A stretch of DNA of 64,000 bases from JBGAPH01 sp046349955 (lineage in GTDB: Bacteria; Planctomycetota; Planctomycetia; Pirellulales; JBGAPH01). This document shows positions 51,783 through 60,241 of the stretch, one piece after another (position 1 is the first letter of the stretch; the number at the start of each line of letters is the position of its first letter). Under the pieces are notes generated by a model. It saw nothing but the letters and a program-made list of their open reading frames with translations, searched no databases and was not told the origin of the DNA. Location of the stretch: positions 1-64,000 of the forward strand of contig JAXMBI010000008.1 in the NCBI GenBank assembly GCA_046349955.1. The letters run 5' to 3'. The position numbers and the translations under genes are program-made.

Positions 51783-54046
51783 GCGATCCGCTGGCCGCAT
51801 TCCGCGAGATTTGGCTCGCGGACTTCGAGTTTCATGCGCCGCCGGGCGAGCGACCTTTGCCGCTTTGCCTGGTGGCGCGTGAGTTCCGCAGCGGGCGGCT
51901 CATTCGCCATTGGTTCGACGGCCAAGACTTCCCAGCCGCCCCGTTTGCGGTCGGCCGGGATGCCCTGTTCGTCGCCTACTACGCTTCCGCCGAGCTGGGC
52001 TGCTTTTTGGCCCTCGACTGGCCCATGCCCACTAACGTGCTCGATCTGTTCTGCGAGTTCCGGCGGGTCAGCAATGGCATGAAGTCGCCGGCCGGCAATG
52101 GTTTGTTGGGGGCGCTTGCCTGGCACGGACTGCCAGCGATCGACGCCATGGAGAAAGAGGGGATGCGGGAGCTAGCGATTCGCGGCGGCCCGTTCGCCGA
52201 CACCGAACAAAGTGGGCTGCTCGATTACTGCCAAAGCGACGTTGACGCCTTAGCCAAGTTGTTCGCGGCCATGTTGCCACGGCTCGACGAGCGCCGTGCG
52301 CTACTTCGCGGAAAGTACATGAAGGCCGTGGCTCACATGGAGCACACCGGTGTGCCCCTCGACGTTGAGACGTTCGAGCGGCTTCGCGACAACTGGCAGG
52401 CGATTCAGCTTCGGCTGATCGACGAGGTTGACCGCGAGTACGGCGTGTACCCGCCGACTGCCGTTCCGGTAGACCCGGACACGCCCTTCGGGGCTGCGGT
52501 GTACGCAACGGCTGGGCAATGGGGCATCGACCCCTATCGGCTGGCCGTGGCGGCTGAGCATGTTTGGCAGGAGAAGCGGGGGGCTGTCGAGGAACATACT
52601 AACGCCGTCCGCAAGGCACGTCAGTTAACGGGGCTGACGGTGAGTCGCATCGATCGGTTGGAGAACCGAGGCCACGATGCCTCGACGTGCCCCGGCCTCG
52701 ACGTGAAGGCCCGCGAGTTGGCCCGCGAGTTCCCGGCCCTGGGCATCGGCACGGGTTACCGTGAGGGCGAGCGGGACGACGCTGACTATGCCGGCGGACT
52801 GTGGCAACTCTTGCGTGAGCCCGGTCGGCTGCTGCGAAAGCACGATGCCGAAATCCTCGAGCGTGCCGCCGAGTTGGTGGCCGAGTCACCCGACGCACCC
52901 AGCGACTGGCAGCGTTCCTTCAACGCCAAAGCCTTCGCCCGTTGGCTGGGCCATCGCGGTATCCCCTGGCTGAAGGACGACGCCGGCCGGCTGAAGCTCG
53001 ACGACGACTCGTTCAAGCAGATGGCTCGGCTCTACCCGATGGTCTCGCAGCTTCGCGAACTGCGGCACGCTCTCTCCGAGTTGCGGCTCAACTCGCTCGC
53101 GGTGGGCAGCGACGGCAGAAACCGGCTGCTGTTGTCCGTCTTCGCCAGCCGGACGGGCCGGAATCAGCCGAGCAATGCGAAATACATCTTCGGCCCCAGT
53201 GTCTGGCTCCGAGGGCTGATTCGCCCGCAACCCGGCTGGGCCGTGGCCTATGTCGACTGGTCGAAGCAAGAGTTCGCGATCGCGGCGGCGCTCTCTGGCG
53301 ATCCGGCCATGATGGACGCCTACACGAGCGGCGACCCTTATCTGACGTTCGCCAAGCAAGCCGGGGCGGTGCCCGCGGACGCCACGAAGGAAAGCCACAA
53401 GGCCGAGCGGGAGCGGTTCAAGGTTTGTGCCTTGGCAGTCCAGTACGGCATGGGCGAACGCAGCCTATCGCAGTCCCTGGGGCAGCCTGAGATTGTCGCC
53501 CGCGAGCTGCTCCGGCTGCACCAGCAGACGTACCCGAAATTCTGGCGTTGGTCGCAAGCGGCAATCGACCACGCCCAACTGCGGGGCTACCTCGAAACCG
53601 TCTTCGGCTGGCGTATCCGCGTGGGCCACGACGTGAATCCCCGCAGTTTGGCGAACTTTCCCTGCCAGGCGAACGGGGCCGAGATGCTGCGGCTCGCCTG
53701 CTGCCTGCTGACCGAAGCCGGCGTCAAGGTGTGTGCCCCGATCCACGATGCCCTGCTCGTTGAGGGGACCGATGCCGAGATCGAGGCTGTGGTGGCCAAG
53801 ACGCAGGCCCTGATGGCAGAGGCCGGCCGCATCGTGCTGGGCGGCTTCGAACTGCGGAGCGATGCCAAGATCGTCCGCCACCCGGACCGCTACAGCGACC
53901 CCCGCGGGGACGAATCGTGGGGTCGGATCATGGCCATCTTGGGCGAGATCGACCGCGAGAACATGGAACGGGACGACCCACCCAACATGGAACGGGACGG
54001 ACCACTACATGGAACGGCTAGGGCCACCTGTCTTCTTACTTCTTAA
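51779..54046 (+). CDS. Family A DNA polymerase with 3'-5' exonuclease-like N terminus
   Basis: A 755-residue element-encoded DNA polymerase of the Pol I family. Residues 1-170 resemble a DEDD exonuclease: LADFEFHAP (exo I) and LLDYCQSDVDALAKLFAAML (exo III YxxxD). The palm and fingers carry motif A YVDWSKQEFAIAAALSGD, motif B ERFKVCALAVQYGMG (Arg, Lys and YG kept; Leu where Pol I has Phe762), and motif C CAPIHDALLVEG (Ala where Pol I has Glu883). No 5'-3' exonuclease domain. GTG start overlapping the previous stop. It probably replicates the element. Confidence 0.85.
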   Translation: MSDPLAAFREIWLADFEFHAPPGERPLPLCLVAREFRSGRLIRHWFDGQDFPAAPFAVGRDALFVAYYASAELGCFLALDWPMPTNVLDLFCEFRRVSNGMKSPAGNGLLGALAWHGLPAIDAMEKEGMRELAIRGGPFADTEQSGLLDYCQSDVDALAKLFAAMLPRLDERRALLRGKYMKAVAHMEHTGVPLDVETFERLRDNWQAIQLRLIDEVDREYGVYPPTAVPVDPDTPFGAAVYATAGQWGIDPYRLAVAAEHVWQEKRGAVEEHTNAVRKARQLTGLTVSRIDRLENRGHDASTCPGLDVKARELAREFPALGIGTGYREGERDDADYAGGLWQLLREPGRLLRKHDAEILERAAELVAESPDAPSDWQRSFNAKAFARWLGHRGIPWLKDDAGRLKLDDDSFKQMARLYPMVSQLRELRHALSELRLNSLAVGSDGRNRLLLSVFASRTGRNQPSNAKYIFGPSVWLRGLIRPQPGWAVAYVDWSKQEFAIAAALSGDPAMMDAYTSGDPYLTFAKQAGAVPADATKESHKAERERFKVCALAVQYGMGERSLSQSLGQPEIVARELLRLHQQTYPKFWRWSQAAIDHAQLRGYLETVFGWRIRVGHDVNPRSLANFPCQANGAEMLRLACCLLTEAGVKVCAPIHDALLVEGTDAEIEAVVAKTQALMAEAGRIVLGGFELRSDAKIVRHPDRYSDPRGDESWGRIMAILGEIDRENMERDDPPNMERDGPLHGTARATCLLTS

Positions 54047-54075
54047 TACTTTCTCTAGATACTTAGAAAATAAGA

Positions 54076-54483
54076 GTGGTAGTAGTGGAGTCTGAGGAGT
54101 TCGACATCGAGTCGTTTCGGATGCCTGTTGGGTATGTGCCTGTGCTCGTAGAGCTGGCAACAAAGGCAAAGCCGAAAGCGCTCCCTGCTCACGTTCGGGG
54201 CTCCTTCATCCGACCGGTCCCACTGAGTTGGATTCGCCAAGCTTCTGCGCTTCCGGGTAAGGCCGTGCTGGTGGCGTTGGCTTGCTGGTATGCCGCGGGC
54301 AGGGCCAAGGCGACCACTGCCCAAGTTACCCCGAAGGTGCTCCGCGAGCTGCGGCTCAACCGCAAGAGCTTTCGGCTGGGCCTTTCACGAATCGAGGGCG
54401 TGGGCATGGTGTCGGTCGATCGACGCCGCGGCCGTAGCCCCGTTGTCACGATCATTCAGCCGGAGGGGCAAGCCGATGACTGA
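54076..54483 (+). CDS. Winged-helix-like element protein
   Basis: A 135-residue protein. After a short N-terminal strand, the segment IRPVPLSWIRQASALPGKAV, then ALACWYAAGRAKATTAQVTP, KVLRELRLNRKSFRLGLSRI and VSVDRRRGRSPVVTI has the helix order and wing of a wHTH DNA-binding domain. GTG start in an AT-rich stretch (54040-54080) that may contain a promoter. It overlaps the next gene by 8 bp. Possibly a replication initiator or regulator; not assigned. Confidence 0.65.
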   Translation: MVVVESEEFDIESFRMPVGYVPVLVELATKAKPKALPAHVRGSFIRPVPLSWIRQASALPGKAVLVALACWYAAGRAKATTAQVTPKVLRELRLNRKSFRLGLSRIEGVGMVSVDRRRGRSPVVTIIQPEGQADD

Positions 54484-54706
54484 CCAACCCTATCTGACCG
54501 CCGACGAGTGCGTGGTGTACCTGCGGCTCGACGTTGGTGGAGACAATCCGCGGGAGCGGCTGCGGAACCTGGTGCGACGCCAAGGTCTGCCCGTCCTGAA
54601 GCGTGGCCGGTTGCAACTGTTCGCCCGCGAGGCCGTCGACGCCTGGTTGCGGGGCGAACGGTTTGGCAGCAAGAGAACCGAACCCGCGCGTTTGCGGGTC
54701 AGCTAA
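54476..54706 (+). CDS. Excisionase-like helix-turn-helix protein
   Basis: A 76-residue HTH_17 (MerR/excisionase-type) protein: YLTADECVVYLRLDVGGD, then RLRNLVRRQGLPVLKRGRL, with the final FAREAVDAWL helix. Proteins of this size usually control integrase direction or element genes. It starts by ATGACTGA overlap with the previous gene. Confidence 0.78.
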   Translation: MTDQPYLTADECVVYLRLDVGGDNPRERLRNLVRRQGLPVLKRGRLQLFAREAVDAWLRGERFGSKRTEPARLRVS

Positions 54707-54769
54707 CGACTTACGAAACAACCCCGGCCGAAAGTATCGGCAGCGTGTCGAAACCGGCCGGGAAACACG

Positions 54770-55177
54770 ATGGAGAAGCCCGAAATGTTGCTCGAATCTC
54801 GCAAAGGCCGCACCCCCGAAATGCAGGCGGCAATCTGCTCGGCAGTGGGGGGCATGCTTTCCGCCGATGCCCTCGAACGTTGCTACGCCAAGGCGTTCGT
54901 CGCGAACGTGGCTGAGTTGGCCGCGGAAACCATGCGGAAGTGGCAGGCAGAGCCCGTCACCTCGCCGCCCGGCTACGACCGGCGCACTGCCAAATCGCTC
55001 GTCAGCTTCGCTATCGAGGCTGCCAAAAGCTGCGGTATCGAAGTGCCTTCCTCGATCTTGATCGCCGAAATGCACACGCCGGAGACCGATTTCGAGATCG
55101 AGCTGATCGCCGACATGCTCTTTGACTGGGCCGAGGCACTCGAAGCCTGGGCCGAAGGCGACCGGGACCACGCTTAG
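54770..55177 (+). CDS. Hypothetical element protein
   Basis: A 135-residue helical protein, acidic at the C terminus (IELIADMLFDWAEALEAWAE). Contains two Cys (ICSAVGG, ERCYAKAF) and no known motif. ATG at 54770; a downstream ATG at 54785 is possible. A hairpin with A/T flanks follows at 55182. Confidence 0.55.
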   Translation: MEKPEMLLESRKGRTPEMQAAICSAVGGMLSADALERCYAKAFVANVAELAAETMRKWQAEPVTSPPGYDRRTAKSLVSFAIEAAKSCGIEVPSSILIAEMHTPETDFEIELIADMLFDWAEALEAWAEGDRDHA

Positions 55178-55181
55178 GACC

Positions 55182-55202
55182 AAAACCGCAAAATGCGGTT
55201 TT
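55182..55202 (+). terminator. Small terminator-like hairpin
   Basis: AAAACCGCA-aaa-TGCGGTTTT, a 9-bp perfect stem whose 3' arm ends in TTTT, five bases after the previous stop. It could end that transcript or reduce readthrough. Confidence 0.5.
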
Positions 55203-55237
55203 GAATCACTCACTTTCACGTTTTGGAGGAACACACG

Positions 55238-55837
55238 ATGACTACGACAATTTCCGCTCCCTCGACCGCTCGCGACCTCGCCAATGCCGTTGTGGCCGAC
55301 CAGGAGGCCCGCCAGAACGCCGCACAGGCCGCGTACCGCGATCTTGTCCGCCAAGCGGCCGATGGGGCCAAAATCGATCCGAAGGCCGCAGCGGCGATCC
55401 TGCAAGACGCTCGAAAGGACGCCGGCGATCTGCAAGTCGACGTTGCCCGACTGCTCGCCCGCCGAGAGTGTGTGGCCACGATGAACGCACGCCAGGCCGC
55501 CGAGAAAGAATCCGCCGCGATCGGCGCGAAGATGTTCGAAGCCCGGCAGAAATACCACGACACGGTGGCCAAGGCCGAAGCTGAGCACACGGCGGCTTAC
55601 CGCGAGCTGCATCAGCAAGAGCTTGTGCAGAAGAACATCTGCGAAGCGGCGAACGCTGCCCGTCTGCGGCTGCAAGGCGAGTTGGCTCCGCCGGAGTTGG
55701 CGACCCGCATCGAGGCAGTGCGTAAGGAGCTTGAGAAGCGGCGGAGCTTCTACACACTCAACATGGGCGATGACGCGGTCGGGTCACTTCAACACGAGTT
55801 GAATCAACTCCTCGCCGAAACGCTGCTGGTCGACTGA
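55238..55837 (+). CDS. Coiled-coil element protein
   Basis: A 199-residue, almost fully helical protein rich in Ala, Glu, Lys and Arg (LARRECVATMNARQAAEKES, KYHDTVAKAEAEHTAAYREL), with long heptad-like stretches from about 20 to 180. Strong ribosome site (TTTTGGAGGA) before the ATG at 55238. Structural or phage-scaffold-like role is possible; not assigned. Confidence 0.65.
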   Translation: MTTTISAPSTARDLANAVVADQEARQNAAQAAYRDLVRQAADGAKIDPKAAAAILQDARKDAGDLQVDVARLLARRECVATMNARQAAEKESAAIGAKMFEARQKYHDTVAKAEAEHTAAYRELHQQELVQKNICEAANAARLRLQGELAPPELATRIEAVRKELEKRRSFYTLNMGDDAVGSLQHELNQLLAETLLVD

Positions 55838-55852
55838 CAAACGCCATTTCGC

Positions 55853-55858
55853 TACAAT
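55853..55858 (+). promoter_or_regulatory. Possible -10 box TACAAT upstream of the 55908 gene
   Basis: TACAAT lies 50 bp before the start. No convincing -35 element; the same box occurs before the genes at 34533 and 49753. Confidence 0.3.
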
Positions 55859-55907
55859 GCCGGTGGCGAGCTGCCGGCAGGAAACGCTCACCAAAAGGGG
55901 CCCATTC

Positions 55908-56504
55908 ATGATTGATGACGTAGGCAGTGACGTCGACGATGAAGTGATCGTCGACAGCGACCGCGCTTTTGTGGAAGCGGTCAAATTCCTGCGGGCGCTT
56001 GGCATCGACCATCCGCTCGGCGGCAACCCGGACATGCCGTACAGCGCGGCGGCCGACTACAGCGACCGAGCGCCGGGGCACGCGATGGATTCGCACATTG
56101 CCGCCTGGCGAAAGGCCATTGCGGAGTTGGAGCAATCCGGCGTCCGCGTTCCGCCGCTCACCGATGAGATCGTCGACGCCTTCGCACTGATGACGCTCAA
56201 CGACTATTTCGACGTCTGCGAGCACCTCGACGAGCACCCCAATCTGGCCTGGTCGAAAGAGGGCCAGCTTGATGACGAGCAAAAGCTCGAAGTCGAGAAC
56301 ATTCTGCGGATGCACCGCCCTAGCCATAAGGTGCATTTGCAGTTGTCGGCGGCAGCGACCGACCCCGTGTTGAAAACTGCTTACGAGCGGGAGCAGGCCG
56401 CAGCGTTCTTCCAGCGGGTGAACAGTAAGCCGCGGGCGCAACTGCACGAGCGCCTCGAAGCCCGGCGAATCCTCGATCAAACGGGCGTTCGACGGCGACG
56501 TTAG
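55908..56504 (+). CDS. Hypothetical element protein
   Basis: A 198-residue soluble acidic protein. Opening MIDDVGSDVDDEVIVDSD is strongly acidic. The middle (AMDSHIAAWRKAIAELEQSG) and end (AFFQRVNSKPRAQLHERLEA) are helical, with a basic C terminus RRRR. No motif recognised. An AGGGG site precedes the ATG at 55908. Confidence 0.55.
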   Translation: MIDDVGSDVDDEVIVDSDRAFVEAVKFLRALGIDHPLGGNPDMPYSAAADYSDRAPGHAMDSHIAAWRKAIAELEQSGVRVPPLTDEIVDAFALMTLNDYFDVCEHLDEHPNLAWSKEGQLDDEQKLEVENILRMHRPSHKVHLQLSAAATDPVLKTAYEREQAAAFFQRVNSKPRAQLHERLEARRILDQTGVRRRR

Positions 56505-56666
56505 GAAACCGCGTCTCGGGTGGTGTTGGGCTTCGCCACCTTTGAGACACGATGCCGGGCCGGCGGGCTTGAACCCCCTGGTCGGCCCGGCTGAAAACAA
56601 TCGCTTCGGGGGCCCGCCGGTTCAAATAGGCTGGCCGGCGTGGCTTCCCGGAGTTTTTCGAGGTGA
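56505..56666. repeat. Highly structured intergenic region
   Basis: Contains GCCGGGCCG/CGGCCCGGC (56554-56562 / 56583-56591), GTCTC..GGTGG against CCACC..GAGAC (about 56511-56547), and a further CGGCGGGCTTGAA / CCCGCCGGTTCAAA pair. Several alternative stems could form. No gene is seen. Confidence 0.55.
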
Positions 56667-57080
56667 ATGATGCCCTATAGCGATCCTGAGAAAGCACGTG
56701 CTTACTTCCGCAACTACCGACGCCTGCGCCGTGCTGGTGACGAGCGTTCAACCCCGGTACACCCCGCGGTGTCGGCCGAGTTTCGGCTGCAAACCGCAGG
56801 CGACGTTCTGGCGATGCTCGAAGACCAGTGTCAGGCGGTATACGACGATGACGCCATTTCGACGACAGAGCGAGCCCGCGTCATCGGCTACCTGGGAAGC
56901 GTGACGCTCAAGGCGATCGAGTGCGGCGACTTGGCCGCACGACTCGAAGCAATCGAGGTGGCCGTCAAGGCGAAGAAACGAGCCGACAAACAAGCAGAGC
57001 AAGAAAGGAAACAAAAGCCCAATGCGAAAAACGACCCCCGACGTAACCGAATGCTCGCCCCGCGAACGGTGTGCGATTGA
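56667..57080 (+). CDS. Hypothetical element protein
   Basis: A 137-residue protein with a basic N terminus (KARAYFRNYRRLRRAGDERS), a helical middle (DVLAMLEDQCQAVYDDDAIS to VIGYLGSVTLKAIECGDLAA) and a Lys-rich coiled tail. Ribosome site GAGGTGA before ATG 56667. The gene overlaps the next one by 59 bp. The opening resembles small phage proteins such as terminase-small-subunit-like adaptors; this is a guess. Confidence 0.55.
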   Translation: MMPYSDPEKARAYFRNYRRLRRAGDERSTPVHPAVSAEFRLQTAGDVLAMLEDQCQAVYDDDAISTTERARVIGYLGSVTLKAIECGDLAARLEAIEVAVKAKKRADKQAEQERKQKPNAKNDPRRNRMLAPRTVCD

Positions 57081-57618
57081 GATGGCCGCTGCCTTGCGTG
57101 GCGATCACAACGAGCTGGCCCGCGTAGCCGGCTGTGCGACCTACACGACGTGGCGACTGGCTGACACCCACGGCACACGACACGGCATCGGCTACGCCGT
57201 TCACACCGCCTGTTGCCATCTGCTGGAAGCCGCGGGAATGTGGCTGCGTCTCAGTGGAGCCGGCTGCGGATTGGGGCTCGAGGGAAAGCCGCCTGAAGTG
57301 GTAGCGGAAGCGACCGATTGGGCGATGAGTGCGGCGCTCGTCTGGGCGTTCATCTTCGACACCAAGCGAAAGGGTTGGCAGGCATTCTGTGAGACCCTTG
57401 GCATCGACGCCGACGCCTGGCTCGCATCTCTGCCCGGCGGCTTCCTGCTCAATGGGGTCGAGGGGATGGTAGACGGCCTCGTACCAAGTGCAGAGCGGGT
57501 GCTTGAGTACCTGAAGGAAATCGACCCCGACGACACGCACACCGGCGTGCTCACGGCTGAGAAGTTCAAGGGCGACCTGATGTCGCTCGTCGAGGAGTTC
57601 GAGGCCGTGTGGAGCTGA
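57022..57618 (+). CDS. Hypothetical element protein
   Basis: A 198-residue soluble protein. It contains RERCAIEMAAALRGDHNELA, HTACCHLLEAAGMWLRLSG and ALVWAFIFDTKRKGWQAFCE. No recognised domain. Overlaps the previous gene by 59 bp; an AAAGGA site supports the ATG at 57022. It ends the run of element genes on the plus strand. Confidence 0.55.
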   Translation: MRKTTPDVTECSPRERCAIEMAAALRGDHNELARVAGCATYTTWRLADTHGTRHGIGYAVHTACCHLLEAAGMWLRLSGAGCGLGLEGKPPEVVAEATDWAMSAALVWAFIFDTKRKGWQAFCETLGIDADAWLASLPGGFLLNGVEGMVDGLVPSAERVLEYLKEIDPDDTHTGVLTAEKFKGDLMSLVEEFEAVWS

Positions 57619-57646
57619 CACACGCCTGACACGATCAAGAGGCCGT

Positions 57647-57665
57647 GCGGCTCAACGTGAGCCGC
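57647..57665. terminator. Hairpin after the last gene of the run
   Basis: GCGGCTCA-acg-TGAGCCGC is a perfect 8-bp stem 29 bp after the stop at 57618. No U-tract, so termination is uncertain. Confidence 0.4.
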
Positions 57666-57777
57666 GGCAAACAGACACGCAAGAGGCAATGTCTTAGGGG
57701 CAGCCTACAGCAATGCTCTAGCCGCCGTTCATTGGCAATTCGAGTCTGCCCGGTTCGGTGTGCTCCACCGCGCCGGG

Positions 57778-59052
57778 CTATTGCGATGTAGGGCGAAATC
57801 GCGCGCCAGGCTGGTTTGCCGGTTTTGCGGCCTTTCGGCATAGCCAGAAGCAAACGGCTCCAATGATGCACAAGGTCGCAGCAGTCGGCTCGGGGACGGG
57901 GACGACCGCCGTCCAATCTACGCCACTTGCGGAGCCGGACAGGCCGAAGCCGTAGACGATTGGCATCGGATCGCCAACCGAAGCAATAGGCGCTTCGATA
58001 TATACGCTGGGCATTCCACCCGCGACAAGTGTTGTCAAGTCGACGGCGGTTCCGGGCGTCGCCGTCAGACGTTCGCCAGATCCAAAGACGCCCAAATGAT
58101 ATTCTCCGGGGGGAGCGTCCGCAGGAATCTCTACCGACAATGCATTGCGCGAACCGAAGGTGAAGACCGATGCAGGAACATCCCAGATCGCGGGCACCGG
58201 ATCTGACCGCGGCACTTGCAAAAAAAGCCGCTCCGGCGAATTTTCGCCGGGGGCCGTGGACTGACCGGTAGTAAGCGAATGGCCGCCATATTGCAATCCG
58301 GCGAAGGGGAAGCCGGCGTGCAATCCCTCGGGTACGCCCACATTCGGTGAGCCGGACGAGGTCAACGGGAACAACTTCTTTTCCGGCTCCCCAGAATCCG
58401 TGATAGTCCAAAAGCCCTCTTCGACGTTGTAGATCAAGTAGTCCTGGCTCAAAACGGCGTGCGTCTCAAGGCCCACTTCTGCGAGCAAGTGAGACGTAAA
58501 GTGCGCTCTGTACACCAGAATATCATTGAACGTGTCATGGTCGACGCCGTCGAATGCAATGTTCTCGAAAGGGATAACCTCGCTCAAGGGCGCTGTGCCC
58601 CCATAACCAGTATGCTCGTGTGTCGCGCGCGCGTCGTCCCCCCCAAACAGGACGAGATTGAAGTATTTCACGGTCGGCGATGAGTCATCAACGGTCAGGG
58701 AGTACTTTGACAGGCCGCCAACGGAGTTAGGGAAGGGCCAGAATTGGGTGTGAGTCTCCGTGCCAGCGTCGAGGCGAAACGCGCCTTCGTCCTTTCCGAT
58801 TGTGGTGGTTACCGTAGCCGCATACTTGGAGTCACTTGAGCTACGGCCATATTCATCCTCCCCGTGCGCAAAGAAAATCCATTTGTCCGAATCGTTCGCC
58901 ACCACGTTCACTGACGGGTGGCCGAATCCGTAGAACGACGCGTCGCCGTTGAGCACCGCGGTCACGTCGCGGGCAAACAGCAGCGCCGGGGTCACCGCAA
59001 CCCACGCCAACACAAGGAACATAGCGGTCCGGAACAATTTGCGCGTCGCCAT
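57778..59052 (-). CDS. PEP-CTERM protein (element cargo)
   Basis: A 424-residue exported protein on the strand opposite to its neighbours. Signal peptide (MATRKLFRTAMFLVLAWVAV, ending LLFARD). Beta-rich body with no catalytic motif (VNVVANDSDKWIFFAHGEDE; YFNLVLFGGDDARATHEHTG). C-terminal sorting signal VPEPTAATLCIIGAVCFWLC with a basic tail KAAKPANQPGARFRPTS. The ATG at 59052 has an AGGAGA site. Its presence among mobile genes suggests cargo; function unknown. Confidence 0.78.
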   Translation of the reverse strand: MATRKLFRTAMFLVLAWVAVTPALLFARDVTAVLNGDASFYGFGHPSVNVVANDSDKWIFFAHGEDEYGRSSSDSKYAATVTTTIGKDEGAFRLDAGTETHTQFWPFPNSVGGLSKYSLTVDDSSPTVKYFNLVLFGGDDARATHEHTGYGGTAPLSEVIPFENIAFDGVDHDTFNDILVYRAHFTSHLLAEVGLETHAVLSQDYLIYNVEEGFWTITDSGEPEKKLFPLTSSGSPNVGVPEGLHAGFPFAGLQYGGHSLTTGQSTAPGENSPERLFLQVPRSDPVPAIWDVPASVFTFGSRNALSVEIPADAPPGEYHLGVFGSGERLTATPGTAVDLTTLVAGGMPSVYIEAPIASVGDPMPIVYGFGLSGSASGVDWTAVVPVPEPTAATLCIIGAVCFWLCRKAAKPANQPGARFRPTSQ

Positions 59053-59320
59053 GGGTTGTCTCCTATCGTTGCGGCTGCTTTCGTCGGGATGAGCGCCCCG
59101 CCGATCCTCTAGACGCGAAGTGGCGGCGAGCCGGACGGACGGACCGGAAAAAAAGGCTAGGCCGACTTAAGACGCGTCCCACCTTAAGTTTGCGGTAGAG
59201 CAGCCTGCCTGCCCGTTCGTCGCACCGCTGACCCGAACGGCGAACTCGGGTGAGAAAGGGGTTTGGTGCAGGCAGACGCCCAAGAGGGCGGCTCTTGGTC
59301 TTTGGCAATTCGCTCGTCTC

Positions 59321-59354
59321 GCCCCGTCAGGTGTGGCCCACCGGGCGGGGCTTT
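59321..59354 (+). terminator. Terminator-like hairpin
   Basis: GCCCCG (59321-59326) pairs with CGGGGC (59346-59351) around a loop with GGTGTGGCCCACC, followed by TTT. It may insulate the downstream cassette. Confidence 0.5.
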
Positions 59355-59374
59355 CGGTCCTGGAATCCCTTCGC

Positions 59375-59403
59375 TTGACCTAACTTTCTTGTCCGCCTAT
59401 GCT
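59375..59403 (+). promoter_or_regulatory. Sigma-70-type promoter of the three-gene cassette
   Basis: TTGACC (-35) and TATGCT (-10) with a 17-bp spacer, 50 bp upstream of the start at 59453. Confidence 0.65.
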
Positions 59404-59420
59404 TGCGCGGGGTTCGCTAA

Positions 59421-59456
59421 ATGAAAGCAACGAGATCACCAACTAACCCTTCATGA
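59421..59456 (+). CDS. Possible 11-codon leader peptide
   Basis: ATG to TGA encodes MKATRSPTNPS. Its stop overlaps the start of the next gene by ATGA, which would couple the two. No clear ribosome site; the ATG is about ten bases past the expected transcription start, near a leaderless position. Could be chance. Confidence 0.3.
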   Translation: MKATRSPTNPS

Positions 59457-60241
59457 GTTCTGGCCCTAATTTCGCCCGTCCGCCGGTGGTTGAGGTCGTC
59501 ATGGGGGTGCAAATGCACCCATTACGATCGTTTCTCGCGCCGCACACCGGACTCTTCTGGCAAGAGATTCGAGCCGAATACCCGAACGTTCGCGAGGCGG
59601 CCATCATAGGCCCCCAGCAGGAGAACTTTTCCGCCGCCGGCGCATTCTCCGGCGGGATTGGTCTAGAGTTCGGGGCTGTCCCCCCCTTCCCCCGAGTGAT
59701 CTATTCTTCCGAGCAAGGCGACTGGCTTACGCAAGTTCAGAGGGACCGATTTCTGCACAATTGGGTCCTCATCGAGGGACAAGAATACCCGAGATATGAA
59801 GCTGCGGTTCGCGATCGTTTTCACGGTCAGTGGGGGAAATTCCGTGACTTCGTAGATGCGCAGGGTCTAGGTGAGATCAGGATTGCTCAACTTGAACTGA
59901 CCTACCTCAATCTAATCGACCCGTGGACGGCGGAGTCCGAGTTGTCCGATTTGCTGCCCGATTTTCATTGGCGAACGGGCGGCAGGTACCTCGGATCGCC
60001 GGAAGCGGCACAAGTTGGTTACGTTTTTGGTGCTGCTACGGGTGATCGCAGACTGAGAATGAACTTTGAACCTGGTGTCCGTGGCACGGCATCCGTGCTT
60101 CGTCTTGAGTTGACCGTTCGGGGGACCACGCAGCCCAATGAAACCCTCGAAAGCTGGTTTGACGGCGCTCGGGTTTGGATTGTGAACGCTTTTCGCGATC
60201 TGACTGGGCCAACCTGGCATGATAGGTGGGGTTTGCAATGA
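59453..60241 (+). CDS. TIGR04255-like protein, first gene of a three-gene cassette
   Basis: A 262-residue soluble protein matching, from memory, the TIGR04255 family (sporadic, function unknown). The opening RPPVVEVVMGVQMHPLRSFL fits the conserved N-terminal strand (PPVVE..), and the closing IVNAFRDLTGPTWHDRWGL fits the family end. The middle is beta-rich with GEIRIAQLELTYLNLIDPW. No ribosome site is obvious; it may rely on coupling from the leader frame. The next gene overlaps its stop by ATGA. The base composition is visibly richer in A/T than the flanks. Confidence 0.7.
   Translation: MSSGPNFARPPVVEVVMGVQMHPLRSFLAPHTGLFWQEIRAEYPNVREAAIIGPQQENFSAAGAFSGGIGLEFGAVPPFPRVIYSSEQGDWLTQVQRDRFLHNWVLIEGQEYPRYEAAVRDRFHGQWGKFRDFVDAQGLGEIRIAQLELTYLNLIDPWTAESELSDLLPDFHWRTGGRYLGSPEAAQVGYVFGAATGDRRLRMNFEPGVRGTASVLRLELTVRGTTQPNETLESWFDGARVWIVNAFRDLTGPTWHDRWGLQ

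Larger units (their letters stand above)
59053..59452. other. 400-bp intergenic region
   Basis: No annotated gene. It holds the upstream region of the minus-strand PEP-CTERM gene, a hairpin (59321-59354), a strong plus-strand promoter (59375-59403) and a short leader frame (59421-59456). Confidence 0.6.
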
